Shown here one piece after another: positions 1-6,957 of a stretch of DNA of 8,033 nucleotides (its first letter is position 1; every line of letters begins with the position of its first letter). Under the pieces are notes generated by a model. It was not told where the DNA came from. It saw nothing but the letters and a program-made list of their open reading frames with translations, and made no database searches. The translations under genes and the position numbers were made by a program. The stretch is from VFJL01 sp043752345 (GTDB lineage: Bacteria; Pseudomonadota; Gammaproteobacteria; Burkholderiales; Nitrosomonadaceae), in NCBI GenBank assembly GCA_043752345.1, contig JAYUYT010000004.1:1-8033 (forward strand). The letters are read 5' to 3'.

Positions 1-98
1 AGTAGGAAGTAGGAAGTAGGAAGTAGGAAGTAGGAAGTAGGAAGTAGGAAGTAGGAAGTAGGAAGTAGGAAGTAGGAAGTAGGAAGTAGGAAGTGGGG
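1..98. repeat. Heptanucleotide tandem repeat (AGTAGGA)n, cut by the window edge
   Basis: Thirteen perfect head-to-tail copies of AGTAGGA occupy 1-91, followed by a degenerate copy AGTGGGG at 92-98. The next AGT runs into the glgA stop codon (TTA on this strand at 101-103). The array continues past the left edge, so its full length and other flank are unknown. It lies directly 3' of glgA and contains no recognisable terminator. On the plus strand the unit creates TAG stops in all three frames every 21 nt; on the minus strand it is open in every frame. It resembles the short heptameric tandem repeats known from some bacterial intergenic regions. Function is unknown; copy number is likely to vary by replication slippage. 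Confidence 0.97.
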
Positions 99-100
99 AG

Positions 101-1642
101 TTACGTTTTGCGCTTCCGTTTAGGTGCAATCGGGGTGGCAGGGCTTGGTTTCGCTGGCCCGGATAGTAGCGACAGGTAGATTTCGCGGTAGGCAGCAGCG
201 CTCGAGCGCCAACTGAAATCTTTGGTCATGCAGTTTTTCTGCAAGCGGCGCCAGGTTGGTTTGTCCTGGTAGGCGATGCTGACACGCCGGATGGCGGCGA
301 GGAAATTGCCGGGGGTCATGGGGTGAAACAGAAAACCGCTGGCGCTCCCATTGGCCAGCGTTGCCGGGGTGCAGTCCACCACCGTGTCACGCAGGCCACC
401 GGTGGCATGCACCAGTGGTGGTGTGCCATAGCGCTGGCTGTACATCTGGTTCAAACCACAAGGCTCGAAGCGCGACGGCATCAGGAAGCTATCGGCGCCG
501 GCCTCGATCAAGTGTGACAGCGCCTCATCAAAACCGATGCGCACCGCGATTTTCCCAGGGTGAGTTTTTGCCAGCAGTGCCAACTGCTGTTCCAGCGCCG
601 CTTCGCCGTTGCCGAGAATGACCAGTTGTGCGGGAAGCCTGATCAGTTGCAGCGCGACCTGTAGCAGCAGGTCGTAGCCTTTCTGGTGAGTGAAACGACC
701 CACCGCCCCAAACAACAAAATATCCGGATCGGCCGTGAGTCCCAGCGCCTGCTGCAATGCGCGTTTGTTGGCGGCCTTGGCAGCAAGTCTGCCGGCGGTG
801 TAATTGCGCACAAGACAGGGGTCGGTGGCAGGATCCCACTCAACCGTATCGATGCCATTGATGATGCCACTGAGATGTTTGCGGCGTCCTGCCAGCAGGC
901 CTTGCAAGCCGAAACCCAGTGGTGCCGTCTGGATTTCTCTGGCATAGGTGGGGCTGACGCTGACGATGTGGTCGGCATAATAGAGTCCGGCCTTGAGAAA
1001 CGACATTTTGCCGTGGTATTCAACGCCGTTGATGTCGAAGCTGGCCGCAGGCAGTCCCAGTTGGGTTACGCTGCCAGGTGGGAATACACCCTGAAAAGCG
1101 AGATTGTGTACCGCCATCAGGGTTGCCGCTTTTGTTCCGCGATGAAAATGCAGATATGCCGGCGTGAGGCCGCTTTGCCAGTCATTGCAGTGGATCACCT
1201 GCGGGCGCCAGACGAGCGGGCTGTCATCGCTCGCCAGAATTGCACCGACTTTTGCGAGCAGACCGAAACGCAGTGCGTTATCCGGCCAGTCGCGCCCGGC
1301 CGCATCCAGGTATGGACCGCCTTCACGCCGGTAAAGGCCAGGGCAGTCGATGATGAATACAGGAACGTCTGCGGACGCACTTACCGGCAGTCTGGCGGAT
1401 AGCAGCACGGCTGGTGGAAATTGTGCCAGATCACCCAGTTCTGCCACCTTGCGTTTGTGTTTGAGTCCCGCCAGCACTTGCGGGTAACCGGGAACCAGCA
1501 GGCGCACATCCACTCCCAACCCTCGCAGCGCCGCCGGCAGTGCTGCGCTGACGTCGCCCAGACCGCCGGTTTTACTCAGAGGATGGACTTCGGATGTGAT
1601 GAACAGAACACTAAGAGCGAGACGGGATGGAGTGGGAGGCAT
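101..1642 (-). CDS. glgA: Glycogen synthase (ADP-glucose:1,4-alpha-glucan glucosyltransferase), GlgA
   Basis: This cytoplasmic GT5-family enzyme transfers glucose from ADP-glucose to the non-reducing end of an alpha-1,4-glucan. The 513-residue product has the N-terminal KTGGLGD loop (residues 24-30) that contacts ADP-glucose and glycan. HNLAFQG follows at 179-185, equivalent to the His161 region in E. coli. The C-terminal GT-B domain carries SRFEPCGLNQ at 390-399, with E393 matching catalytic Glu377 of E. coli, and TGGLRDTV at 414-421. It is somewhat longer than the usual ~480 residues, because of a short N-terminal lead and a Pro/Lys-rich tail ending KRKRKT. It starts 30 bp after the pgi stop and is the last visible gene of the operon. 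No clear Shine-Dalgarno precedes the ATG, and a 9-bp direct repeat (1627-1635, 1641-1649) straddles the start. Identification is secure; the exact start is slightly less so. Confidence 0.97.
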   Translation of the reverse strand: MPPTPSRLALSVLFITSEVHPLSKTGGLGDVSAALPAALRGLGVDVRLLVPGYPQVLAGLKHKRKVAELGDLAQFPPAVLLSARLPVSASADVPVFIIDCPGLYRREGGPYLDAAGRDWPDNALRFGLLAKVGAILASDDSPLVWRPQVIHCNDWQSGLTPAYLHFHRGTKAATLMAVHNLAFQGVFPPGSVTQLGLPAASFDINGVEYHGKMSFLKAGLYYADHIVSVSPTYAREIQTAPLGFGLQGLLAGRRKHLSGIINGIDTVEWDPATDPCLVRNYTAGRLAAKAANKRALQQALGLTADPDILLFGAVGRFTHQKGYDLLLQVALQLIRLPAQLVILGNGEAALEQQLALLAKTHPGKIAVRIGFDEALSHLIEAGADSFLMPSRFEPCGLNQMYSQRYGTPPLVHATGGLRDTVVDCTPATLANGSASGFLFHPMTPGNFLAAIRRVSIAYQDKPTWRRLQKNCMTKDFSWRSSAAAYREIYLSLLSGPAKPSPATPIAPKRKRKT

Positions 1643-1672
1643 GGAGTGGATTAGTTGTCTGCTACTCTGTTG

Positions 1673-3307
1673 CTAACGGTTTGCCTTGAAATAATTCATT
1701 AGCCCGTTGCTGGATGCGTCATGGGCAGTCACTGACCCATCCTGTTCCAGTTCAGCCAGAATTGCCCCGGCCAGTTGTTTGCCCAGCTCCACTCCCCATT
1801 GATCGAATGGGTTCACGTTCCAGATCACGCTTTGTACAAATACCTTGTGTTCGTACAGCGCAAGCAGCGACCCCAGAGTCTTGGGGTCCAGTTGCCTGAA
1901 CAGGATGGAAGTGGTGGCATGATTGCCGGGGAATACCTTGTGCGGCAGCAGTTGCTCCAGCGCATCTGCCGCCACTCCCTGCGCTGCCAGTTCGGCACGG
2001 ACTTCGTTTGCGTTCTTGCCGCGCATCAGCGCTTCAGTCTGGGCAAAGAAATTTGCCAGCAACAGGTGATGATGATTGCCGACGGGATTGTGGCTCTGGC
2101 AGGGCGCCAGGAAATCTGCCGAAATGGTTTGCGTACCCTGGTGCAGCAACTGGTAGAAAGCATGTTGCCCGTTGGTTCCCGGCTCACCCCACACCACTAC
2201 GCTGGTGCGGTAGTCCACCGCGTTACCGTCACGGTCCGTACGCTTGCCGTTGCTTTCCATTTCCAGTTGTTGCAGATAAGCCGGGAAGCGCTGCAGGTAT
2301 TGATCGTAAGGCAGCACCGCATGGGTTGTGGCGCCGCAGAAATTGATCTGCCAGATGCCGATGAGAGCCAGCATGACCGGCAGATTCTGTTCCAGCGGCG
2401 TGCTGCTGAAATGCCGGTCCATTTTCCTTGCTCCGGCGAGCAGCGCATAAAAATTCTCCATGCCGATCGCGAGCGTAATCGGCAGGCCGATGGCCGACCA
2501 CAGCGAATAGCGTCCGCCTACCCAATCCCAGAACTCAAACATGTTGCCGGAATCGATGCCGAATTTCTCCACCTCCGCGCGGTTGGCGGAGACTGCAACG
2601 AAATGGGCGGCGACATTCTGCTCTTTGCCGCCATGGGCAAGAAACCACTCGCGTGCGGCGCGGGCATTGGCCATGGTTTCCTGGGTAGTGAAAGTTTTCG
2701 AGGCGATGATGAATAGCGTGGTTTCCGGGTTCAGCCGCCGCAGCGTTTCGACAAGCTGGGTGCCGTCAATGTTGGAAACGAAGTGTGTTGCGAGATGGGG
2801 TGAGCCATAAGGCCTGAGTGCTGCGACTACCATTGCTGGTCCCAGATCGGAACCACCGATGCCGATATTGACTACATCGGTGAAGCGCTTGCCGGTGTAG
2901 CCTTTCAACTCGCCGCTGCGCACCGCATGCGAATATTGCTCCATCTGCATCAGCACCCGTTTGACTGCAGGCATGACATCAATCCCGTCCAGCAGCATCG
3001 GACTGTCGCTGCGCAGCGCAACATGCAGCGCGGCACGATCCTCGGTATGGTTTATTTTCTCGCCACGAAACATCCGCGCGATCCAGTCTTCCAGTCCTTG
3101 CTGGCGGGCGAGTGCCAGCAGCAGAGTGATGGTCTCCGTGCTGACGGGCTGCTTGGAGTAGTCCAGCAGCATATTGTTGAACCGCAGCGAGAATTTGTCG
3201 AAGCGCTGTTTGTCCTGTGCAAACAGCTCGCGCAAATGCTGCTTTGCCATGACTGGTTGGTGGGCCTGTAATGCAAGCCATGCAGGGGACAGGGTGAGAG
3301 TGGACAT
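1673..3307 (-). CDS. pgi: Glucose-6-phosphate isomerase
   Basis: Pgi interconverts glucose-6-phosphate and fructose-6-phosphate in the cytoplasm, here placed to feed hexose phosphate toward glycogen or recover it. The 544-residue product (E. coli Pgi has 549) contains the SIS-fold phosphate-binding stretch NIGIGGSDLGP (147-157). Both family signatures are present: DWVGGRYSLWSAIGLP (261-276) and the C-terminal WNVNPFDQWGVELGK (496-510). Expected catalytic residues are E351 (in MESNGK), H382 (in GQHAFYQ) and K510. The reading frame stays open 27 codons further upstream to 3388, but that would overlap the thiolase. The ATG at 3307 has an AGGAA Shine-Dalgarno 9 nt upstream and gives a normal family length. 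Gaps are 32 bp to the thiolase upstream and 30 bp to glgA downstream, which supports cotranscription. Confidence 0.97.
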   Translation of the reverse strand: MSTLTLSPAWLALQAHQPVMAKQHLRELFAQDKQRFDKFSLRFNNMLLDYSKQPVSTETITLLLALARQQGLEDWIARMFRGEKINHTEDRAALHVALRSDSPMLLDGIDVMPAVKRVLMQMEQYSHAVRSGELKGYTGKRFTDVVNIGIGGSDLGPAMVVAALRPYGSPHLATHFVSNIDGTQLVETLRRLNPETTLFIIASKTFTTQETMANARAAREWFLAHGGKEQNVAAHFVAVSANRAEVEKFGIDSGNMFEFWDWVGGRYSLWSAIGLPITLAIGMENFYALLAGARKMDRHFSSTPLEQNLPVMLALIGIWQINFCGATTHAVLPYDQYLQRFPAYLQQLEMESNGKRTDRDGNAVDYRTSVVVWGEPGTNGQHAFYQLLHQGTQTISADFLAPCQSHNPVGNHHHLLLANFFAQTEALMRGKNANEVRAELAAQGVAADALEQLLPHKVFPGNHATTSILFRQLDPKTLGSLLALYEHKVFVQSVIWNVNPFDQWGVELGKQLAGAILAELEQDGSVTAHDASSNGLMNYFKANR

Positions 3308-3316
3308 ATTGCTTTG

Positions 3317-3321
3317 TTCCT
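3317..3321 (-). promoter_or_regulatory. Ribosome binding site of pgi
   Basis: The minus strand reads AGGAA here, 9 nt before the ATG at 3307. It decides the start: the in-frame upstream ATG at 3388 lies inside the thiolase gene and is not supported. Confidence 0.7.
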
Positions 3322-3339
3322 GATCGTGGAGAATTCGCG

Positions 3340-4524
3340 TTATAGACGTTCGAATACCGCTGCGATGCCCTGGCCGCCGCCGATGCACATGGTCACCAGC
3401 GCATAGCGTCCGCCGTTGCGGTGCAGTTCATAAATCGCCTTGACCGTGAGGATGCAGCCAGTTGCGCCAATGGGATGCCCCAGCGCCACCGCGCCGCCAT
3501 TAGGGTTGGTTTTTGCCGGGTCGAAATGCAGTTCCCGCGCCACGGCACATGCCTGAGCAGCAAAGGCTTCGTTGGACTCAATCACGTCCATGTCGGCCAC
3601 CGTGAGGCCGGCGCGCTTCATGGCAGTTTGTACTGCTGGCACCGGGCCAATGCCCATGTATTTTGGATCGACTCCGGCGTGGGCATAGGACACCAGTCGT
3701 GCCATCGGTTTGAGGCCGCGTTGTTCGGCGGCACTGCGCTCCATCAGCACCACTGCCGCCGCGCTGTCGTTGATGCCGGAAGCGTTGCCAGCCGTGACCG
3801 TACCGTCTTTCTGAAACACTGGGCATAACCCGGCCAGACCCTCGATACTCACATCCGCGCGCGGATGTTCGTCGGTGGCAAAGGTCGTCGTGCCTTTACG
3901 GGTTTTCAATTCCATGGGCAGGATCTGTTCCTGGAAATAACCATTCGTGATGGCGTGGATGGCGCGGCGGTGGCTTTCCAGCGCGAAGCTATCCTGCTCT
4001 GCACGGCTGATACCCCACTTGGCGGCAATGTTTTCCGCAGTGATTCCCATGTGTACGTTGTCGAACGGGTCGGTCAGTGCCCCTGCCATCATGTCCACGG
4101 TGCTGCCGTCGTTCATGCGTTGTCCCCAGCGCAGTGCTGGCAGTAGATAACCGCCGCGACTCATCGATTCCGCACCACCGGCGACGGCTGCGTCGGTGTC
4201 ACCCAACAGAATGGTTTGCGCAGCGGAGATGATGGCCTGCAGACCGCTGCCGCACAAGCGATTCAAGGTCAGTGCGGCGGTGCTCTGCGGCAGACCGCCG
4301 TTGATGCAGGCCACGCGTGCGAGATACATGTCGCGGGCTTCGCCGTGGATTACATTGCCAAATACCAGATGGCCGGCTTCATTGGGATCAATCCCGGCGC
4401 GCGCCACTGCCGCGCGCACCACGGTTGCTGCCAGTTCTGTAGCAGCAACATCCTTGAGCGCGCCGCCGTAATCGCCGATGGCGGTGCGGACACCGCTCAA
4501 TATCACTACTTCGCGCGCATTCAT
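3340..4524 (-). CDS. bktB: Acetyl-CoA acyltransferase / beta-ketothiolase, BktB-like
   Basis: This class II (biosynthetic-type) thiolase condenses two acyl-CoAs to a beta-ketoacyl-CoA, or cleaves one in reverse. The 394-residue product has the nucleophilic cysteine C91 in NRLCGSG, the GHPIGATG motif with H350, and C380 in MCIGGGQG near the C-terminus, so the catalytic set is complete. Length and blocks such as GNVI, RDMYL and HAGVDPK.MGIGPVPA match BktB of Cupriavidus necator as I remember it. That enzyme accepts C4-C5 chains for polyhydroxyalkanoate synthesis. The frame extends upstream to 4656 inside glgB. The ATG at 4524 matches the family N-terminus (REVVILSGVRTAIG) and overlaps the glgB stop as ATGA, with a weak AGAGAA ahead of it. 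Substrate range (PhaA-, AtoB- or BktB-like) is inferred. The gene is an outsider in an otherwise glycogen-dedicated operon. Confidence 0.93.
   Translation of the reverse strand: MNAREVVILSGVRTAIGDYGGALKDVAATELAATVVRAAVARAGIDPNEAGHLVFGNVIHGEARDMYLARVACINGGLPQSTAALTLNRLCGSGLQAIISAAQTILLGDTDAAVAGGAESMSRGGYLLPALRWGQRMNDGSTVDMMAGALTDPFDNVHMGITAENIAAKWGISRAEQDSFALESHRRAIHAITNGYFQEQILPMELKTRKGTTTFATDEHPRADVSIEGLAGLCPVFQKDGTVTAGNASGINDSAAAVVLMERSAAEQRGLKPMARLVSYAHAGVDPKYMGIGPVPAVQTAMKRAGLTVADMDVIESNEAFAAQACAVARELHFDPAKTNPNGGAVALGHPIGATGCILTVKAIYELHRNGGRYALVTMCIGGGQGIAAVFERL
4521..4524 (-). other. ATGA stop/start overlap of glgB and thiolase gene
   Basis: On the minus strand the thiolase ATG (4524-4522) and the glgB TGA (4523-4521) share two bases as ATGA. 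This arrangement normally means translational coupling within one mRNA, with the terminating ribosome re-initiating. A weak purine-rich AGAGAA sits 4 nt upstream, inside the glgB coding sequence. Confidence 0.9.
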
Positions 4525-6818
4525 GACATTCTCTTTGTTTGCCGGAAGCGTGTCGCATCCGTTAATGCCGCGCTGCCATATGAATCTTCCAGGGAAAGAA
4601 TGATCCCTGCCAGTGGTGGCAGCGTGACGACAATGGAATCCGGCAGTCCCATCCATGATTCGCCGCTGCTGACGAGATGTCCAAGGTTGCCCAGATTGCT
4701 GCCGCCGTAGTAAGTGGAATCGCTGTTGAATATCTCATAATAATTTCCCGCAACAGGCACACCGATACGATAGCCCAGTCGCGGCACCGGGGTAAAATTG
4801 AGTATAACCAGCACGAATGAACCATCCTGTGCGCGGCGCAGGTAACTGATCACGGAATTATCGGCATCGTGGCAGTCGATCCAGGCAAAGCCTTCTGGCG
4901 AGAAGTCCAGTTGATACAACGCTGGCGTATTGTTGTAAAGATGGTTGAGGTCACGCAGCACCGCCTGCACGCCGCAGTGCTGTTCGTATTCCAGCAGGCT
5001 CCAGTCCAGTTCCCGGCTGGCATTCCATTCGCGTCCCTGGGCGAATTCGTTGCCCATGAAATTGAGCTTCTTACCGGGGTAAGTCATTTGATAAGAAAAC
5101 AACAGGCGCAGGTTGGCGAATTTCTGCCAGGCGTCACCCGGCATTTTGTCCAGCAGCGAGCCCTTGCCATGCACCACTTCATCGTGCGAAAACGGCAGCA
5201 TGAAATTTTCGGTATAGGCATAGAGCTGACCGAAAGTGAGCCGATTATGATGAAACCGCCGGTGCACCGGGTCTTGCAGCATGTAGGCAAGCGTATCGTT
5301 CATCCAGCCCATATTCCATTTCATCGAGAATCCCAGTCCACCGGCATAGGTGGGATGCGACACCCCCGGCCACGCGGTGGATTCCTCAGCCAGCGTCAGC
5401 GCCCCGGGGAATTCTTCATGCACCATGATGTTCAATTCACGCAGGAATTCGATGGCCTCGAGGTTTTCCCTGCCGCCATATTTGTTGGGCAACCATTCGT
5501 CCTGCTTGCGGGAATAGTCCAGATAGAGCATGGATGCAACCGCGTCCACCCGCAGCCCGTCAAAATGAAATTCCGCTAACCAGTAATGGGCGCTGGATAG
5601 CAGAAACGATTTAACTTCGTTACGCCCGAAATTGAAAATATAGGTGCCCCAGTCCTGGTGGAATCCCAGGCGCGGGTCTTCGTGTTCGTATAGTGCGGTG
5701 CCGTCAAAACGGGACAGGGCAAAGGCATCCTGCGGAAAGTGTGCCGGCACCCAGTCGAGTATCACACCGATCCCCGCCTGATGGCAGGCATCGATAAAGA
5801 ATTTCAGATCATCCGGCGGGCCATAGCGGCTGGTGGCGGCGAAATGGCCGGTGGTCTGGTAACCCCAGGACTCATCAAGCGGATGCTCCGACAGCGGCAT
5901 TAGTTCGATATGGGTATGGCCCATTTCCAGTACGTAGGGAATCAGGTGCTGGGCAAGCTCGCGATAAGTATAGAAGCGTCCATCCGGATGCCGTTTCCAC
6001 GATCCGGCATGAATTTCGTAGATATTCAGCGGCGCGTGCAGCCAGTCCCACTCTGCGCGGTTTGCCAGCCAGCCGCTATCCCGCCAGTTGATAATATCGG
6101 CAGCGGGGGTGCGCGCGGCAGTGCCGGGGCGCAGTTCGTAGCGCGTGGCATAAGGGTCTGTTTTCAGCACGACTTCGCCGCTATCGCGGTTGCGGATCTC
6201 GTACTTGTAGAGTGAGTCCGGCGGCAGGCCCGGGATAAACAGTTCCCAGACACCGCTGGAGCCGTGTACCGCCATCGGATGCACTCGCCCATCCCAGCGG
6301 TTGAAATCACCTACTACGCTGATGCGTTCAGCATTGGGTGCCCACACCGAAAAACATACCCCTGCGACACCGTGGATTTCAGCAATACGGGCGCCCAGGG
6401 TGCGGTACGCCTGCCGTAACCGGCCTTCGTTGAACAGATGCAAGTCATGAGCGGAAATTTGTGGCGGGAATGCGTAAGCATCATAAGTTTCATATACTGT
6501 GGTATTCCGCGCTGCGTCATGTTCCTCAACGCGCAGCAGATAGGGCATGGCGGGTAGAATTGCGCTGTGCAACTCGAAAATCCCGCTGGGATGGACACAC
6601 GTCATCGGCTCAAAACCGCCGCCGGTCTTGATCCAGATATTACTGGCATGAGGGCGGAATACCCGCACCAGGCCATGGTCTTGCTGCATGCGCGCGCCAA
6701 GAAAAGAAAAAGGATCGTGCAGCCGTGCTGCCAGTAGCGCTTTCAGCAGCGGATCGGCTTTAACCGAGGTAATGGGTTTCACGAGGCTGGATTGCATGTG
6801 TGGAATTATAGCTTGCAT
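4521..6818 (-). CDS. glgB: 1,4-alpha-glucan (glycogen) branching enzyme, GlgB
   Basis: GlgB cuts alpha-1,4-glucan chains and rejoins them as alpha-1,6 branches (GH13, cytoplasmic). The 765-residue product has an N-terminal branching-enzyme module (about 25-120) and a CBM48 module starting near CFSVWAPNA (155-163). The TIM-barrel carries all four GH13 regions: DWVPAHF (355-361), DGLRVDAVAS with nucleophile D425, LTLAEEST with acid/base E478, and FSHDEVVHG with H545-D546. A C-terminal beta domain ends near residue 745, followed by a tail of about 20 residues without an E. coli counterpart. It is a little longer than the usual ~730. The start is uncertain: the ATG at 6818 gives the longest form, and the ATG at 6797 (M8) is equally compatible. 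Neither has a clear Shine-Dalgarno, and a TATAAT lies between them. It is the first gene of the minus-strand operon and is divergent from glgC. Confidence 0.97.
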   Translation of the reverse strand: MQAIIPHMQSSLVKPITSVKADPLLKALLAARLHDPFSFLGARMQQDHGLVRVFRPHASNIWIKTGGGFEPMTCVHPSGIFELHSAILPAMPYLLRVEEHDAARNTTVYETYDAYAFPPQISAHDLHLFNEGRLRQAYRTLGARIAEIHGVAGVCFSVWAPNAERISVVGDFNRWDGRVHPMAVHGSSGVWELFIPGLPPDSLYKYEIRNRDSGEVVLKTDPYATRYELRPGTAARTPAADIINWRDSGWLANRAEWDWLHAPLNIYEIHAGSWKRHPDGRFYTYRELAQHLIPYVLEMGHTHIELMPLSEHPLDESWGYQTTGHFAATSRYGPPDDLKFFIDACHQAGIGVILDWVPAHFPQDAFALSRFDGTALYEHEDPRLGFHQDWGTYIFNFGRNEVKSFLLSSAHYWLAEFHFDGLRVDAVASMLYLDYSRKQDEWLPNKYGGRENLEAIEFLRELNIMVHEEFPGALTLAEESTAWPGVSHPTYAGGLGFSMKWNMGWMNDTLAYMLQDPVHRRFHHNRLTFGQLYAYTENFMLPFSHDEVVHGKGSLLDKMPGDAWQKFANLRLLFSYQMTYPGKKLNFMGNEFAQGREWNASRELDWSLLEYEQHCGVQAVLRDLNHLYNNTPALYQLDFSPEGFAWIDCHDADNSVISYLRRAQDGSFVLVILNFTPVPRLGYRIGVPVAGNYYEIFNSDSTYYGGSNLGNLGHLVSSGESWMGLPDSIVVTLPPLAGIILSLEDSYGSAALTDATRFRQTKRMS
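6805..6810 (-). promoter_or_regulatory. Possible -10 box (TATAAT) for a leaderless glgB transcript
   Basis: The minus strand has a perfect TATAAT, 7 nt before the second in-frame ATG of glgB (6797-6795). A transcript would then begin at or next to that ATG. No convincing -35 is visible 16-18 nt upstream (about 2 of 6 matches), so this is a candidate only. If it is real, the ATG at 6818 cannot be used from this promoter. Confidence 0.3.
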
Positions 6819-6841
6819 GTGACCGTTGATTCAGAGCAAAT

Positions 6842-6900
6842 TAAGGAGTTACTGAACAAGTCCCGCGCGGGCGCGACGGGGCTTGTTCAGTAACTCCTTA
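6842..6900. repeat. 59-bp near-perfect palindrome (19-bp inverted repeat) between glgB and glgC
   Basis: The arm TAAGGAGTTACTGAACAAG (6842-6860) is matched by its exact reverse complement at 6882-6900. The 21-bp GC-rich centre extends the stem through a T-G pair and four G-C pairs (6862-6865 with 6877-6880), leaving a small GC loop. It lies 23 bp from the longest glgB start and about 57 bp before glgC. Neither side carries a T-run, so it is not a classic intrinsic terminator. TA dinucleotides bound a 55-bp core, as in a small MITE-like element or a solo palindromic repeat, but TA is itself palindromic and weak evidence. It could equally form a cruciform or an mRNA hairpin. No transposase gene is nearby. 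Confidence 0.93.
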
Positions 6901-6911
6901 TTGCGAGAAAG

Positions 6912-6920
6912 TGCCATAAT
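6912..6920 (+). promoter_or_regulatory. Possible extended -10 promoter of glgC
   Basis: The sequence TGCCATAAT fits the extended -10 form TGnTATAAT with one mismatch. Transcription would start near 6927 and give a leader of about 31 nt. No good -35 is seen at the expected distance; that region (about 6892-6897) lies in the right arm of the palindrome. The call rests on motif match only. Confidence 0.4.
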
Positions 6921-6944
6921 GTAAAGGAACGCGACAACGTAACC

Positions 6945-6951
6945 AGGGGAG
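6945..6951 (+). promoter_or_regulatory. Ribosome binding site of glgC
   Basis: AGGGGAG ends 6 nt before the ATG at 6958. This is a good Shine-Dalgarno at standard spacing and fixes the glgC start. Confidence 0.75.
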
Positions 6952-6957
6952 CAATAT

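Noticed and set aside
1..98. CRISPR array
   Set aside because: The unit is 7 bp, contiguous and without spacers; it is a simple tandem repeat.
686..1402. 238-codon plus-strand open frame opposite glgA
   Set aside because: Antisense shadow of glgA with no family resemblance and no supporting ribosome binding site.
1775..2716. 313-codon plus-strand open frame opposite pgi
   Set aside because: Lies wholly antisense to the well-conserved pgi; its translation has no recognisable domain, and it is a by-product of pgi codon use.
3308..3388. 27-residue N-terminal extension of pgi
   Set aside because: It would overlap the thiolase coding end and is not family-like; the ATG at 3307 has a Shine-Dalgarno.
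4525..4656. 44-residue N-terminal extension of the thiolase
   Set aside because: It lies inside glgB in another frame and has no thiolase similarity; the conserved N-terminus begins at the ATG at 4524.
4869..5579. 236-codon plus-strand open frame opposite glgB
   Set aside because: Complement of the conserved GH13 catalytic core; composition is that of a reverse-strand shadow.
6842..6900. Bidirectional intrinsic terminator
   Set aside because: The stem is strong but no T-run follows on either strand, and it lies between divergent 5' ends where no terminator is needed.
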